DNA from: OLB6 sp964467455
GTDB lineage: Bacteria; Bacteroidota; Ignavibacteria; Kapaibacteriales; Kapaibacteriaceae
Length of the DNA: 64,000 nucleotides
Reading direction: 5' to 3'
Assembly (NCBI GenBank): GCA_964467455.1
Contig: CAYXQJ010000014.1
Span: forward strand, 1 to 64,000
The notes below the pieces were generated by a model, which saw only the letters and a list, made by a program, of their open reading frames with translations, was not told where the DNA came from and did not search any database. Positions 25,802-33,844 of the stretch are shown piece by piece. Made by a program: the position numbers and the translations under genes. Each line of letters starts with the position of its first letter. Within the stretch, counting starts at the first letter, position 1.

Positions 25802-26260
25802 ATGCACACCTCCATAGGCCTCCACATCCTCATTCAGCCGATGAGAAGGGGCGACCAGTTCCCGGAAGACCATCATGCTTCCATCATTGATGCGGCGCAT
25901 CAGGCGGCCATCATGTACGAATGTCCGATGCAGGAAATGCAGGTCCTGCGCGACCATATCCACGTGTTGGTGCTAGCCAACGTCGAGACGCAGGCATCGG
26001 ACTTCATCCATGCCCTCATGGACGGTATCGGAGGTGTGATGCAGCGCTCCGAGCCCGACTTCCAACTTTCCGAAGATGTGCACGTGACCCTCCTGCCCCC
26101 TTGGCATATCGAGATCCTTGCAAGCTTCATTCGCGACCAAGAACGATTCCACCGCACACGGAGCGTCGAGGACGAACTCGACCTGGTGTTTCGGCCGAAC
26201 GCCCTTCCAAAAGCAGAAACGGCCTCCGAAGGGAGCGCAGCGTATCAGAAGTTCCATTAG
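25802..26260 (+). CDS. Y1 (IS200-like) transposase-fold protein with Phe in place of the catalytic Tyr
   Basis: 152 residues from ATG 25802, preceded by AGGAG. It follows the IS200/TnpA layout: LHILIQPMRRG strand, CPMQEMQVLRDHIHVLVLA with the HUH motif His-Ile-His, and a helix HIEILASFIRDQERFHRT where active enzymes have (R/K)YIxxQxxHH. The nucleophilic Tyr is therefore Phe, so DNA cleavage is unlikely. There are no IS200-type ends visible and the gene is intact, single and lies between an AsmA gene and gcvT. This suggests a domesticated DNA-binding protein rather than a mobile element. Heptad arrays lie immediately upstream. Confidence 0.75.
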   Translation: MHTSIGLHILIQPMRRGDQFPEDHHASIIDAAHQAAIMYECPMQEMQVLRDHIHVLVLANVETQASDFIHALMDGIGGVMQRSEPDFQLSEDVHVTLLPPWHIEILASFIRDQERFHRTRSVEDELDLVFRPNALPKAETASEGSAAYQKFH

Positions 26261-26276
26261 GGACCGATACCAACCC

Positions 26277-26284
26277 TATATTTG
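26277..26284 (+). promoter_or_regulatory. TATATTTG -10 element for gcvT
   Basis: A TAnnTTTG match ends only 9 bp before the gcvT ATG (26294). Transcription starting about 5-7 bp downstream would give a nearly leaderless mRNA. No ribosome site is present between it and the ATG. Confidence 0.5.
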
Positions 26285-26293
26285 CACCCACGT

Positions 26294-27375
<1,082 letters not shown>

Positions 27376-27376
<1 letters not shown>

Positions 27377-27470
27377 GCGGTTCCTCGCTTCGGCTCGGAA
27401 TGACAGACCTTCCTCTTGCTTAGGTAGACTATGCTGTCATCGCCCCGAGCGAAGCGAGGGCGCACTAACT
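27376..27470. repeat. CATTCC-type palindromic repeats after gcvT
   Basis: 27380-27405 reads GGTTCCTCGCTTCGGCTCGG then AATGAC, the reverse complement of the CATTCCGA...GAGGAAC core of the 45-bp array at 13276-13490. A second palindromic stretch (CGCCCCGAGCGAAGCGAGGG) lies near 27440. They may serve as a transcript end for the converging gcvT and rlpA genes. Nothing else is seen in the 118-bp gap. Confidence 0.6.
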
Positions 27471-27494
27471 AACCTCTCAGAACGCAGTTCCCAC

Positions 27495-28316
27495 TCAGGG
27501 GCTCGCCACCCTAACCTCCACCTTCGCCGTTCCCGCTCTGATCATGTCGAGCTCTTTGGCGGCGGCTTTTGAAACGTCGATCATGCGGCTGTGGTGGAAG
27601 GGCCCGCGGTCGTTGACGCGGACGATCACTTCGCGACCGTTGGCGAGGTTGACCACGCGGAGACGTGTGCCATAGGGCAGCCAGCGGTGGGCACAGGTGA
27701 AGTCGTGCATGTTGTACTTCTCACCGCTGCTGGTGCTCTTACCGTGGAACTTCTCAGCATAGTAGGAGGCCATGCCAGTGTCGGCTTCGATGGCAAGGAT
27801 GTCTGCCGTGATCGAGTCACTATAGGTCTGCCCCTTCTTCACGGTTGGCTTGCGCACAGCCAAGGCAGCAGTCATCGTATGCGACTCAAGGGTCGATGAG
27901 TTACTCGTTGAGTTAGTCGTTGAGCTAGTCGTTGAGTTAGTCGTTGAGTCAGTCGTTGAGTCAGTCTTCGAGACATTATCCCGCAGGGTCGCCTGAAGGG
28001 TCTCCTGCAAGGTCGCCTGCAAGGTCGCCTGCAGGGTCGCCCGCAGGGTCGCCTGCAAGGTCGCGGCGTAGCGCTTGAGTGAGTCGCTCTTCATCCGCAG
28101 AAACATCGACTCCACGCGCAAGCTGTCGCTCTTCTTCCATAGTTGTTCCCAGCTCTTGTAGAGACTGTCAGAGCGTTCCTGGGCGCGCGTGATGGCGGCC
28201 TGGAGGGAGTCAGCGTCCTGGGCAGGTAGCCTGTTAGGAGAAATCAAGATGAGAATTGAGGCAAGAGAACTTGCAAAAAGAACGAAGGACGACGGACGAC
28301 GGACGACGGACGTCAT
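27495..28316 (-). CDS. rlpA: RlpA-like lytic transglycosylase with repeat linkers
   Basis: 273 residues. Residues 180-270 form the RlpA double-psi beta-barrel: GMASYYAEKFHGKSTSSGE, RLRVVNLANGREVIVRVNDR and RMIDVSKAAA. RlpA cleaves or binds glycan strands at the septum. The N-terminus has MTSVVRRPSS from a GGACGNN array, then a signal core, a coiled region, and two tetrapeptide linkers: (ATLQ)n at residues 85-112 and (STTN/DSTT)n at 117-142, both encoded by 12-bp tandem units. ATG overlaps the manC stop (ATGA), so manC-rlpA are co-translated. Confidence 0.9.
   Translation of the reverse strand: MTSVVRRPSSFVLFASSLASILILISPNRLPAQDADSLQAAITRAQERSDSLYKSWEQLWKKSDSLRVESMFLRMKSDSLKRYAATLQATLRATLQATLQATLQETLQATLRDNVSKTDSTTDSTTNSTTSSTTNSTSNSSTLESHTMTAALAVRKPTVKKGQTYSDSITADILAIEADTGMASYYAEKFHGKSTSSGEKYNMHDFTCAHRWLPYGTRLRVVNLANGREVIVRVNDRGPFHHSRMIDVSKAAAKELDMIRAGTAKVEVRVASP
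27900..28068. repeat. Two 12-bp tandem arrays in rlpA
   Basis: 27900-27972: units of the GTTGAGTTAGTC type, about six. 27982-28068: units of the AGGGTCGCCTGC type, about seven. Both keep frame and encode tetrapeptide repeats in the linker. Unit gain or loss would change linker length without frameshift. Confidence 0.85.
28287..28314. repeat. GGACGAC heptad array (four units) at the rlpA start
   Basis: GGACGAC x3 then GGACGTC; on the minus strand it encodes SVVRRPSS right after the initiator of RlpA. Confidence 0.85.
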
Positions 28317-29404
28317 AGGTGATTTCCAATATGACGTCGCTTGATCAGATCCACAAGGTCGCGCACAGTCTCGGCTTTGCCGCGGCGACAGATCATGAGG
28401 GCTTGGTCCGTGTCGACAACGATGAGGTTATCGATGCCGACAATGCCAACAAGCCGGCCACTCTGTGCGGTGACCATGCAGCTGTTGGCATCCAACGTGA
28501 CCACGTTGCCTTCAATGACGTTGTTCTTTCCGTCCTTCATCGAAAGGCGATAGATCTCGTCCCACGTGCCAACGTCCGACCAGCCGAACGTTCCGTCAAC
28601 AACACGCACGTTGCGGGCTTTCTCCATCACGCCGACGTCGAACGACACCGAACGCATCTGGCGGAAGATGCTCTCCAACATTTCGTGGTACGACTCCTTG
28701 CCAACATGTCGTTCCAGCAGACTGAACAACGGTGCATGGTCGGGAAGATGCCGGTCGACCGCATGCAGGATCGTTGACGCCTTTGCCACAAAGATCCCCG
28801 AGTTCCAGACAAAGTCGCCCGCATCGATGAATCGTTGCGCCGTGGCGAGGTCCGGCTTTTCGGCAAAGGTCTTCACGGCATGCACATGTCCATTCAGCAC
28901 CGGGTTGTCGGTAAGTATCTCATCACCCACCTGGATGTAGCCGTATCCCGTCTCCGACCGTGTAGGCATGACGCCGATCGTGATAATATCTTCAGAGATC
29001 TCGGCTGCCGTGCAGGCCCGATCTAGCGTGACCTGAAACTCCCGGACATTCGTCACCAAATGGTCGCTGGGGAGCACGGCCAACACCACGTCGGGTCCGT
29101 AGCGTTTTGACAACATCAGCGCCGACAGCGCAATGGCCGGACCGGTATTGCGTCCGAACGGCTCCGTGATCACGTTCTCTGTCTTGATCGCCGGCAGCTG
29201 GTCCTGCACGTGATGGGCCAGGTCTTCGGTGGTGGCGATGTGGATGTCTTCCGGCGACACGAAGGGCAGAAGGCGCATGACCGTGTTTTGGATCAGCGTG
29301 CCTTCGCCAAGGACGTGAACGAATTGTTTTGGCTGTTTTTCAGTCCCACGAGGCCAGAGACGAACCCCCAAGCCCCCTGCAAGAACAACGGCGACAACTT
29401 TCAT
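28313..29404 (-). CDS. manC: Mannose-1-phosphate guanylyltransferase
   Basis: Start taken at ATG 29404, giving MKVVAVVLAGGLGVRLWP followed by the KQPKQF nucleotide-binding segment; an upstream in-frame ATG would add an unusual basic stretch. 363 residues, single-domain form without the C-terminal isomerase. Other motifs: FGRNTGPAIALSAL, VLPSDHLV, GYGYIQVG, FAEKPDL and the WNSGIFVAK segment. It makes GDP-mannose from GTP and mannose-1-phosphate for surface polysaccharides. Divergent from the beta-barrel gene at 29470; co-translated with rlpA. Confidence 0.95.
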   Translation of the reverse strand: MKVVAVVLAGGLGVRLWPRGTEKQPKQFVHVLGEGTLIQNTVMRLLPFVSPEDIHIATTEDLAHHVQDQLPAIKTENVITEPFGRNTGPAIALSALMLSKRYGPDVVLAVLPSDHLVTNVREFQVTLDRACTAAEISEDIITIGVMPTRSETGYGYIQVGDEILTDNPVLNGHVHAVKTFAEKPDLATAQRFIDAGDFVWNSGIFVAKASTILHAVDRHLPDHAPLFSLLERHVGKESYHEMLESIFRQMRSVSFDVGVMEKARNVRVVDGTFGWSDVGTWDEIYRLSMKDGKNNVIEGNVVTLDANSCMVTAQSGRLVGIVGIDNLIVVDTDQALMICRRGKAETVRDLVDLIKRRHIGNHL

Positions 29405-29432
29405 GGGGCGCAAACTACGAAGCGCGCCGTCG

Positions 29433-29440
29433 TATCTTTG
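29433..29440 (+). promoter_or_regulatory. TATCTTTG -10 element upstream of the beta-barrel gene
   Basis: TAnnTTTG match 30 bp before ATG 29470, identical to the rpsT -10 element. No clear -33 TTG at the expected distance. Confidence 0.5.
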
Positions 29441-29469
29441 CCCTTCTATTTCCACGGAGAAACCCACCT

Positions 29470-30246
29470 ATGAAGCGTTCCCTCGCCATCATGATGTTCT
29501 TGTCGCTTTCCATCACGCCGATGTTGGCCCAAGATGATCGTTTGGACGAACTTGGATTCGAAGAAGCCCCCTTAAAAGATGAGCCGATCCCCTACTTTGC
29601 CGTGGGTGCAGGTCCGGTCTTGAATGTGGCATTTCCGACCATCGACGACGTGAATGCGCGCGCACAACAGTTGGGCCTCGACCCTATGGACACGCCGATG
29701 CTGCAGTGGGGCGGTGAGATCTTCAGCGCCATCGGCATCGTTCCGAATATCCGCGTCGGATTTGCCTGGGTGAGTGGCGAGCTCAAGACCAACAAAGACA
29801 TGATGGTCAGCGGTGTGGACGTCAACCGCTCCATGGTGTATGACATCAATCAGGCAACCATCTATGCCGACTACGCCATTGTTCCTGCTAAGGGGCTGGG
29901 CATTTTACCGGGTGTTGGTTTTGGATGGGGCTCGCAGAATATCTCCGTCACCCAAGGTGCAGCTGACCGTACATGGGACGACTACGCTGATACAACGAGC
30001 TTGAACACGTCGCCGGATGCCTTCTCGGAAGTAGAGAACAACGTCCTGTATCTGGTCCCGCGTTTGAACATCGAATATTCGATCACACCGTTCATCGCCG
30101 TTCGTGCGCAGGCAGCCTATACGTGGCAGTTCTCGACGGGTACGTGGACGGGTAACCGCACTTCAACGGTAAGCGGTGTACCGGACGGCATCAGCGTCAG
30201 CGCCTTCACGGCACAGATCGGCGTCTTCGTCGGCTTGTTCAACTAA
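29470..30246 (+). CDS. Outer-membrane beta-barrel protein, 258 aa
   Basis: ATG 29470 opens a signal peptide (MKRSLAIMMFLSLSITPMLAQ). The mature part has an acidic start (DDRLDELGFEEAPLKDEP) and then alternating strands (IPYFAVGAGPVLNVAF, ITPFIAVRAQAAYTWQF) ending IGVFVGLFN. The C-terminal Phe-x pattern fits a barrel inserted by BAM. No family name is certain. It has its own promoter and is followed by a tRNA gene. Confidence 0.75.
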   Translation: MKRSLAIMMFLSLSITPMLAQDDRLDELGFEEAPLKDEPIPYFAVGAGPVLNVAFPTIDDVNARAQQLGLDPMDTPMLQWGGEIFSAIGIVPNIRVGFAWVSGELKTNKDMMVSGVDVNRSMVYDINQATIYADYAIVPAKGLGILPGVGFGWGSQNISVTQGAADRTWDDYADTTSLNTSPDAFSEVENNVLYLVPRLNIEYSITPFIAVRAQAAYTWQFSTGTWTGNRTSTVSGVPDGISVSAFTAQIGVFVGLFN

Positions 30247-30269
30247 GCGCTCAACATCGATCACTACTA

Positions 30270-30342
<73 letters not shown>

Positions 30343-30412
30343 CAATAACATCTAGTGAGACTCGTGCTTTGTTTTTTACGGTTCAACAGAATATTTTCGT
30401 GACATGTAATCC

Positions 30413-30464
30413 CGCTAAGTTCACTTAGCGCCTGCCCCGGGCCAAGGTTCGGGGTTTTTTTTTT
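30413..30464 (+). terminator. Tandem hairpin and Rho-independent terminator downstream of the tRNA
   Basis: A perfect 8-bp inverted repeat CGCTAAGT-TC-ACTTAGCG (30413-30430) is followed by a CCCCG/CGGGG stem (30435-30439/30450-30454) and a run of ten T. The second is a terminator; the first hairpin could be part of a short RNA. The 70 bp between the tRNA and the hairpin are AT-rich and hold no gene. Confidence 0.75.
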
Positions 30465-30487
30465 GCGTCACTCGATCATCCTTTCCA

Positions 30488-31147
30488 ATGAAAAAGCGAG
30501 TAGCGTTTTTCGTTGATGTTTTTAACATCTACCATGCCATCAATTCGCTTGGTGTTGAGTACTACAAATGGCTAGATCTGTGTTCCCTAGCCAGTACGTT
30601 CATTGACCCAAGTAGAATGGACCTAAAATCGGTCAACTACTTCACCTCAGAGCCCACGCACATTAGAGACAGGTTGGTGTTAGACCGCCATAGAGCCTAT
30701 ACAGATGCGCTGCGCAGCAAGGGAGTGCGTGTGATTCTTGGTTCTTTCAAGAAGGCTGACGAACGTTGTCAAGTGGCCACATGTACGCATTTTGATCGGC
30801 ATTACACTCGCAATCGTGAAAAGCACACCGATGTAAACATCGCGATCCATATGCTTCAAGGTGCATACGAGAATGAGTATGACGTCGCTTATCTGATATC
30901 GGCTGATTCTGATCTGGTACCAGTAGTGCGTATGTTGACTTCTCCTCCTTTAGATAAGACGATAAGAGTGATAGCCCCTCCAGGTACCGTACACTCCAAA
31001 GATCTGGGGAGCATGGTTGGTAAGAGTAACCTGAAGAGAATAGCGAAGATCACTCTCGAAAGATGCCTGCTACCAGATTCAATTGATCTCGTTGGAAAGT
31101 TGATCGTTCGCCCTTCTAAGTACGACCCACCATACACGTCGCTGTAG
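30488..31147 (+). CDS. NYN-domain (PIN-like) protein, probable RNase
   Basis: 219 residues. The fold's acidic residues are seen in FFVDVFNIYHA (N-terminal Asp), KHTDVNIAIHML (central Asp) and YLISADSDLVPVVRML (the DxD strand). NYN proteins are metal-dependent nucleases or LabA-like RNA processors; several belong to defence or tRNA-maturation pathways. Base composition is clearly more AT-rich than its neighbours and it follows directly after a tRNA gene and terminator, which suggests acquisition at a tRNA site. No integrase or partner toxin is present. Substrate unknown. Confidence 0.85.
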   Translation: MKKRVAFFVDVFNIYHAINSLGVEYYKWLDLCSLASTFIDPSRMDLKSVNYFTSEPTHIRDRLVLDRHRAYTDALRSKGVRVILGSFKKADERCQVATCTHFDRHYTRNREKHTDVNIAIHMLQGAYENEYDVAYLISADSDLVPVVRMLTSPPLDKTIRVIAPPGTVHSKDLGSMVGKSNLKRIAKITLERCLLPDSIDLVGKLIVRPSKYDPPYTSL

Positions 31148-31175
31148 TACTCCATCTGTAACGTACATTTGAATC

Positions 31176-32321
31176 ATCACAAACTCAAAGATCATCTGCC
31201 CCAATTGTCAATCCTCGATCGATGTCGAGCAGGCGCTTGCGCATGATATCGAACATCGGCTGACAGAGCAGTACGAAGCGCGCTTGAAAAAGGCGGCCGA
31301 GCATGCAGCGGCCGAAGCGACGTCACGTGAACGCGAACGATTGGAGGCGCAACTCGTGTCACTGCAACGCGAGAACGCCGAGAAACAGGCAGCACTCAAA
31401 GATGCCGGCAAACGCGAGATCGAATTGTTGGAGGTGAAGCGCAAGCTGGACGAACAACAAGAGTCGATGGAAGACACGATCCGCAAACGGTTGCTCGAGG
31501 CGGAGTCTGACCTAACACAACGCATCCGACGTTCGGAGCATGAGCGGTTCGAACTGGAAAAACGCGAACTGCAGCAGCAACTCGATGCCGTGACCAAACA
31601 AGCGGAAGAACTGAAACGACGCGCAGAACAGGGATCGCAACAACTCACCGGCGAAGTGCAGGAACTTGCCATCGAAGAATACTTGCGCACGTCCTTTCCG
31701 CTTGATGCCGTCGATGAGATCTCGAAAGGACAACGCGGCGGCGACTGTCTCCACCGCGTGCAAGACATGGGACGCGTCCTCGGCACCATCTACTACGAGA
31801 GCAAACGCACCAAGGCCTTTGGCGGAGACTGGATCGACAAGCTCAAGACCGATATGCGTGAGAAGGGGGCGGATGTTGGCGTCATCGTCACAGAGACCAT
31901 GCCCAAAGAAATGGACCGCTTCGGACAAGTGAACGGTGTATGGATCTGCTCCTTCCAAGAATTCAAGGCCCTCTCCCACGTCCTGCGCGAAATGGTCTAT
32001 CGCATCGGGATCGCGGCGGCATCGCAAGAACGACGCGGCGACAAGATGTCGATGTTGTACGACTACCTCACCAGCAGCGACTTCCGCCTGCGCATCGAGG
32101 CCATCGTTGAGGGCTTCCAGTCGATGAAGGACGACATCGCCCGTGAGCGTAACGCCATGGAAAAGCTCTGGAAACAGCGCGAGAAGCAGATCGAAAAGGT
32201 CCTGCTCTCCACATCCGGCATGTATGGCTCCATCAAGGGCATCGCCGGCTCGGATGTTGACGAGATCCGTCTGTTAGAGTTAGGTTCGTCGGGTGAAACC
32301 ACACGCGACGACGACGCGTAG
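31176..32321 (+). CDS. DUF2130 protein (zinc-ribbon, coiled coil, nuclease-like domain); start codon unclear
   Basis: The reading frame upstream of the first ordinary start codon (TTG 31284) continues without a stop back to 31173 and encodes IICPNCQSSIDV, the N-terminal CPxC knuckle of DUF2130. So the natural start should be near 31176, but the codons available there are ATC. Either an AUC start is used, a mutation has destroyed the ATG, or the shorter TTG form is made. The middle is a long coiled coil (residues about 40-150 of the TTG form onward), and the C-terminal domain (EYLRTSFPLDAV, GGDCLHRV, IYYESKRTKAFGGDWIDKL) is restriction-nuclease-like. Function unknown. Confidence 0.75.
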   Translation: MTNSKIICPNCQSSIDVEQALAHDIEHRLTEQYEARLKKAAEHAAAEATSRERERLEAQLVSLQRENAEKQAALKDAGKREIELLEVKRKLDEQQESMEDTIRKRLLEAESDLTQRIRRSEHERFELEKRELQQQLDAVTKQAEELKRRAEQGSQQLTGEVQELAIEEYLRTSFPLDAVDEISKGQRGGDCLHRVQDMGRVLGTIYYESKRTKAFGGDWIDKLKTDMREKGADVGVIVTETMPKEMDRFGQVNGVWICSFQEFKALSHVLREMVYRIGIAAASQERRGDKMSMLYDYLTSSDFRLRIEAIVEGFQSMKDDIARERNAMEKLWKQREKQIEKVLLSTSGMYGSIKGIAGSDVDEIRLLELGSSGETTRDDDA

Positions 32322-32334
32322 CGTCTTCCCCACC

Positions 32335-33156
32335 ATGCGTACACTCCAAACCACCACGTCGATCCTTGCCTCGCTAGCGATGATCGTGCTCGCCCCCTAC
32401 CCAATTCTGCGGGGATCGAACGAGACGGCGCCATTGCGGTATCAGACCAATGAAGCGTTTGGCTTTGGCGAGCGTCTGGAATATGATGTGGGGTATAAGT
32501 TCATCTCGGCCGGGACGGCAGTGTTCCAAGTCGATAAAGAGCCACAAGTGATCAATGGGCGTCCGTGTTTCAAGGTGACGTTCGGTGTGGCGTCGCACAA
32601 GAGTCTGGAGTTCATCTATAAGGTGCGAGACTCCTACGTGACGTATCTCGATATCGACGGGATCTTTCCCTGGAAGTTCGAGCAGCGGATCCGCGAGAAG
32701 AACTTCAGTAAGGACTACGTTGCCAACTTCGATCAGGCCAATCACAAGGCCGTGACGTCTGAGGGCACGTTCGATGTGCCGGAGTTTGTCCACGACATCG
32801 TCTCGGCATTCTATTTTGTCCGCACGTACGACTTGAAAAAGGCCAAGAAAGGCGATCAGATCCGTTTGAAGAACTTCTTTGACCGTGAGGTACACGATCT
32901 GGTCGTGAACGTTCTCGGACGTCAGCGTATCGAGGTTGACGCCGGCACGTTCGACTGTGTGGTGATCGAACCGAAGATCGCCAAGGGCAGTCCCTTCGGC
33001 TTCAACGGACGTTTGTTGATGTGGATGTCGGCCGACGACCGTAAGATCCCCATCAAGGTGAGCACGGAGATCCCTATCGGCAGTATCGACGCAGAGCTCA
33101 AGAATTACCGAGGCACACGCGGGCCGATCGCTGCCAAGGTCAAGATCACTGAGTAA
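32335..33156 (+). CDS. DUF3108 secreted protein
   Basis: Start taken at ATG 32335 (MRTLQTTTSILASLAMIVLA, signal peptide); an upstream in-frame ATG overlaps the DUF2130 gene. 273 residues with the family pattern GERLEYDVGYKFISAGTA ... FEQRIREKNF ... DVPEFVHDIVSAFYFVRT ... TFDCVVIEPKI. DUF3108 proteins are periplasmic or outer-membrane-associated beta-rich proteins of unknown function. It is followed after 8 bp by a LolA-like gene, which suggests a lipoprotein or cell-envelope role. Confidence 0.85.
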   Translation: MRTLQTTTSILASLAMIVLAPYPILRGSNETAPLRYQTNEAFGFGERLEYDVGYKFISAGTAVFQVDKEPQVINGRPCFKVTFGVASHKSLEFIYKVRDSYVTYLDIDGIFPWKFEQRIREKNFSKDYVANFDQANHKAVTSEGTFDVPEFVHDIVSAFYFVRTYDLKKAKKGDQIRLKNFFDREVHDLVVNVLGRQRIEVDAGTFDCVVIEPKIAKGSPFGFNGRLLMWMSADDRKIPIKVSTEIPIGSIDAELKNYRGTRGPIAAKVKITE

Positions 33157-33164
33157 GGAAACCC

Positions 33165-33773
33165 ATGAACGAACACCGTAGAGCACTGCTAAAAGCCCTT
33201 GCTCTCTCACCGCTCGTTGCGTTGACCTGGCAACCTGTGTCAGCTGCAACTGACCTGCTCGAGGTCTTTCGCAAGAAGTATGCTGATCTGCGATCTGTTT
33301 CCTTCACGTTCAGCAGTACCACGGCTAAGGGGACCGTCAAGGCCCAACGCGGCAACAAACACCGAATCGTCCTTCCGGATCGCACGCTGGTCTCCAACGG
33401 CACCTACGCTTGGAATGCCGTCAACGCTAACAAAACGGTCGTTAGTGAACGTATAAAGCCACGTCAGATGGAAACATCGCTGGACAAGATCTTCTTCCTT
33501 GTCTTTGCAACGTATACTGCGTCCGTCGTCGGCACAACATCGACCGGCGGCACCATCCGACTTGTTCCTCCCGACGCGTCCATGAAGATCGGCACCATCG
33601 ACAAGTTGGATCTCGTGGTGACCAACAAAGGCATCGTCACCTCCATTCTTGTCTATGAAGGGGGCATGACCACGACGTGGAAGATCACGAACCTCAAAGT
33701 GAACCCGAAGTTCGACGCATCGACGTTTGAGTACAGCGTCCCGAAGGGTTGGCAGGAGATCGATCTACGTTGA
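33165..33773 (+). CDS. LolA-like periplasmic lipoprotein carrier
   Basis: 202 residues. A signal sequence with an RR pair (HRRALLKALALSPLVALTW) is followed by the LolA/LppX half-barrel pattern: LLEVFRKKYADLRSVSFTFS, HRIVLPDRTLVSNGTYAWNAV, LDKIFFLV, DLVVTNKGIVTSILVYE and STFEYSVPKGWQEID. Carriers of this type move lipoproteins or other lipids through the periplasm. No lolB or lolCDE is nearby. A strong terminator follows. Confidence 0.85.
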   Translation: MNEHRRALLKALALSPLVALTWQPVSAATDLLEVFRKKYADLRSVSFTFSSTTAKGTVKAQRGNKHRIVLPDRTLVSNGTYAWNAVNANKTVVSERIKPRQMETSLDKIFFLVFATYTASVVGTTSTGGTIRLVPPDASMKIGTIDKLDLVVTNKGIVTSILVYEGGMTTTWKITNLKVNPKFDASTFEYSVPKGWQEIDLR

Positions 33774-33790
33774 GCGTTGCTCGTTAAACG

Positions 33791-33826
33791 AAAAGAGGCT
33801 CGCCGGTTGGCGAGCCTCTTTTGTTT
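33791..33826. terminator. Bidirectional Rho-independent terminator
   Basis: Perfect 13-bp stem AAAGAGGCTCGCC/GGCGAGCCTCTTT with GGTT loop, flanked by A-rich and T-rich tracts, between two convergent genes (LolA-like and the giant Ig protein). Confidence 0.95.
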
Positions 33827-33844
33827 TTGACGTATTCGTGAGTC

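Noticed and set aside
25802..26260. Active IS200/IS605 element
   Set aside because: The catalytic Tyr is replaced by Phe, no tnpB or hairpin ends are visible and the gene is single.
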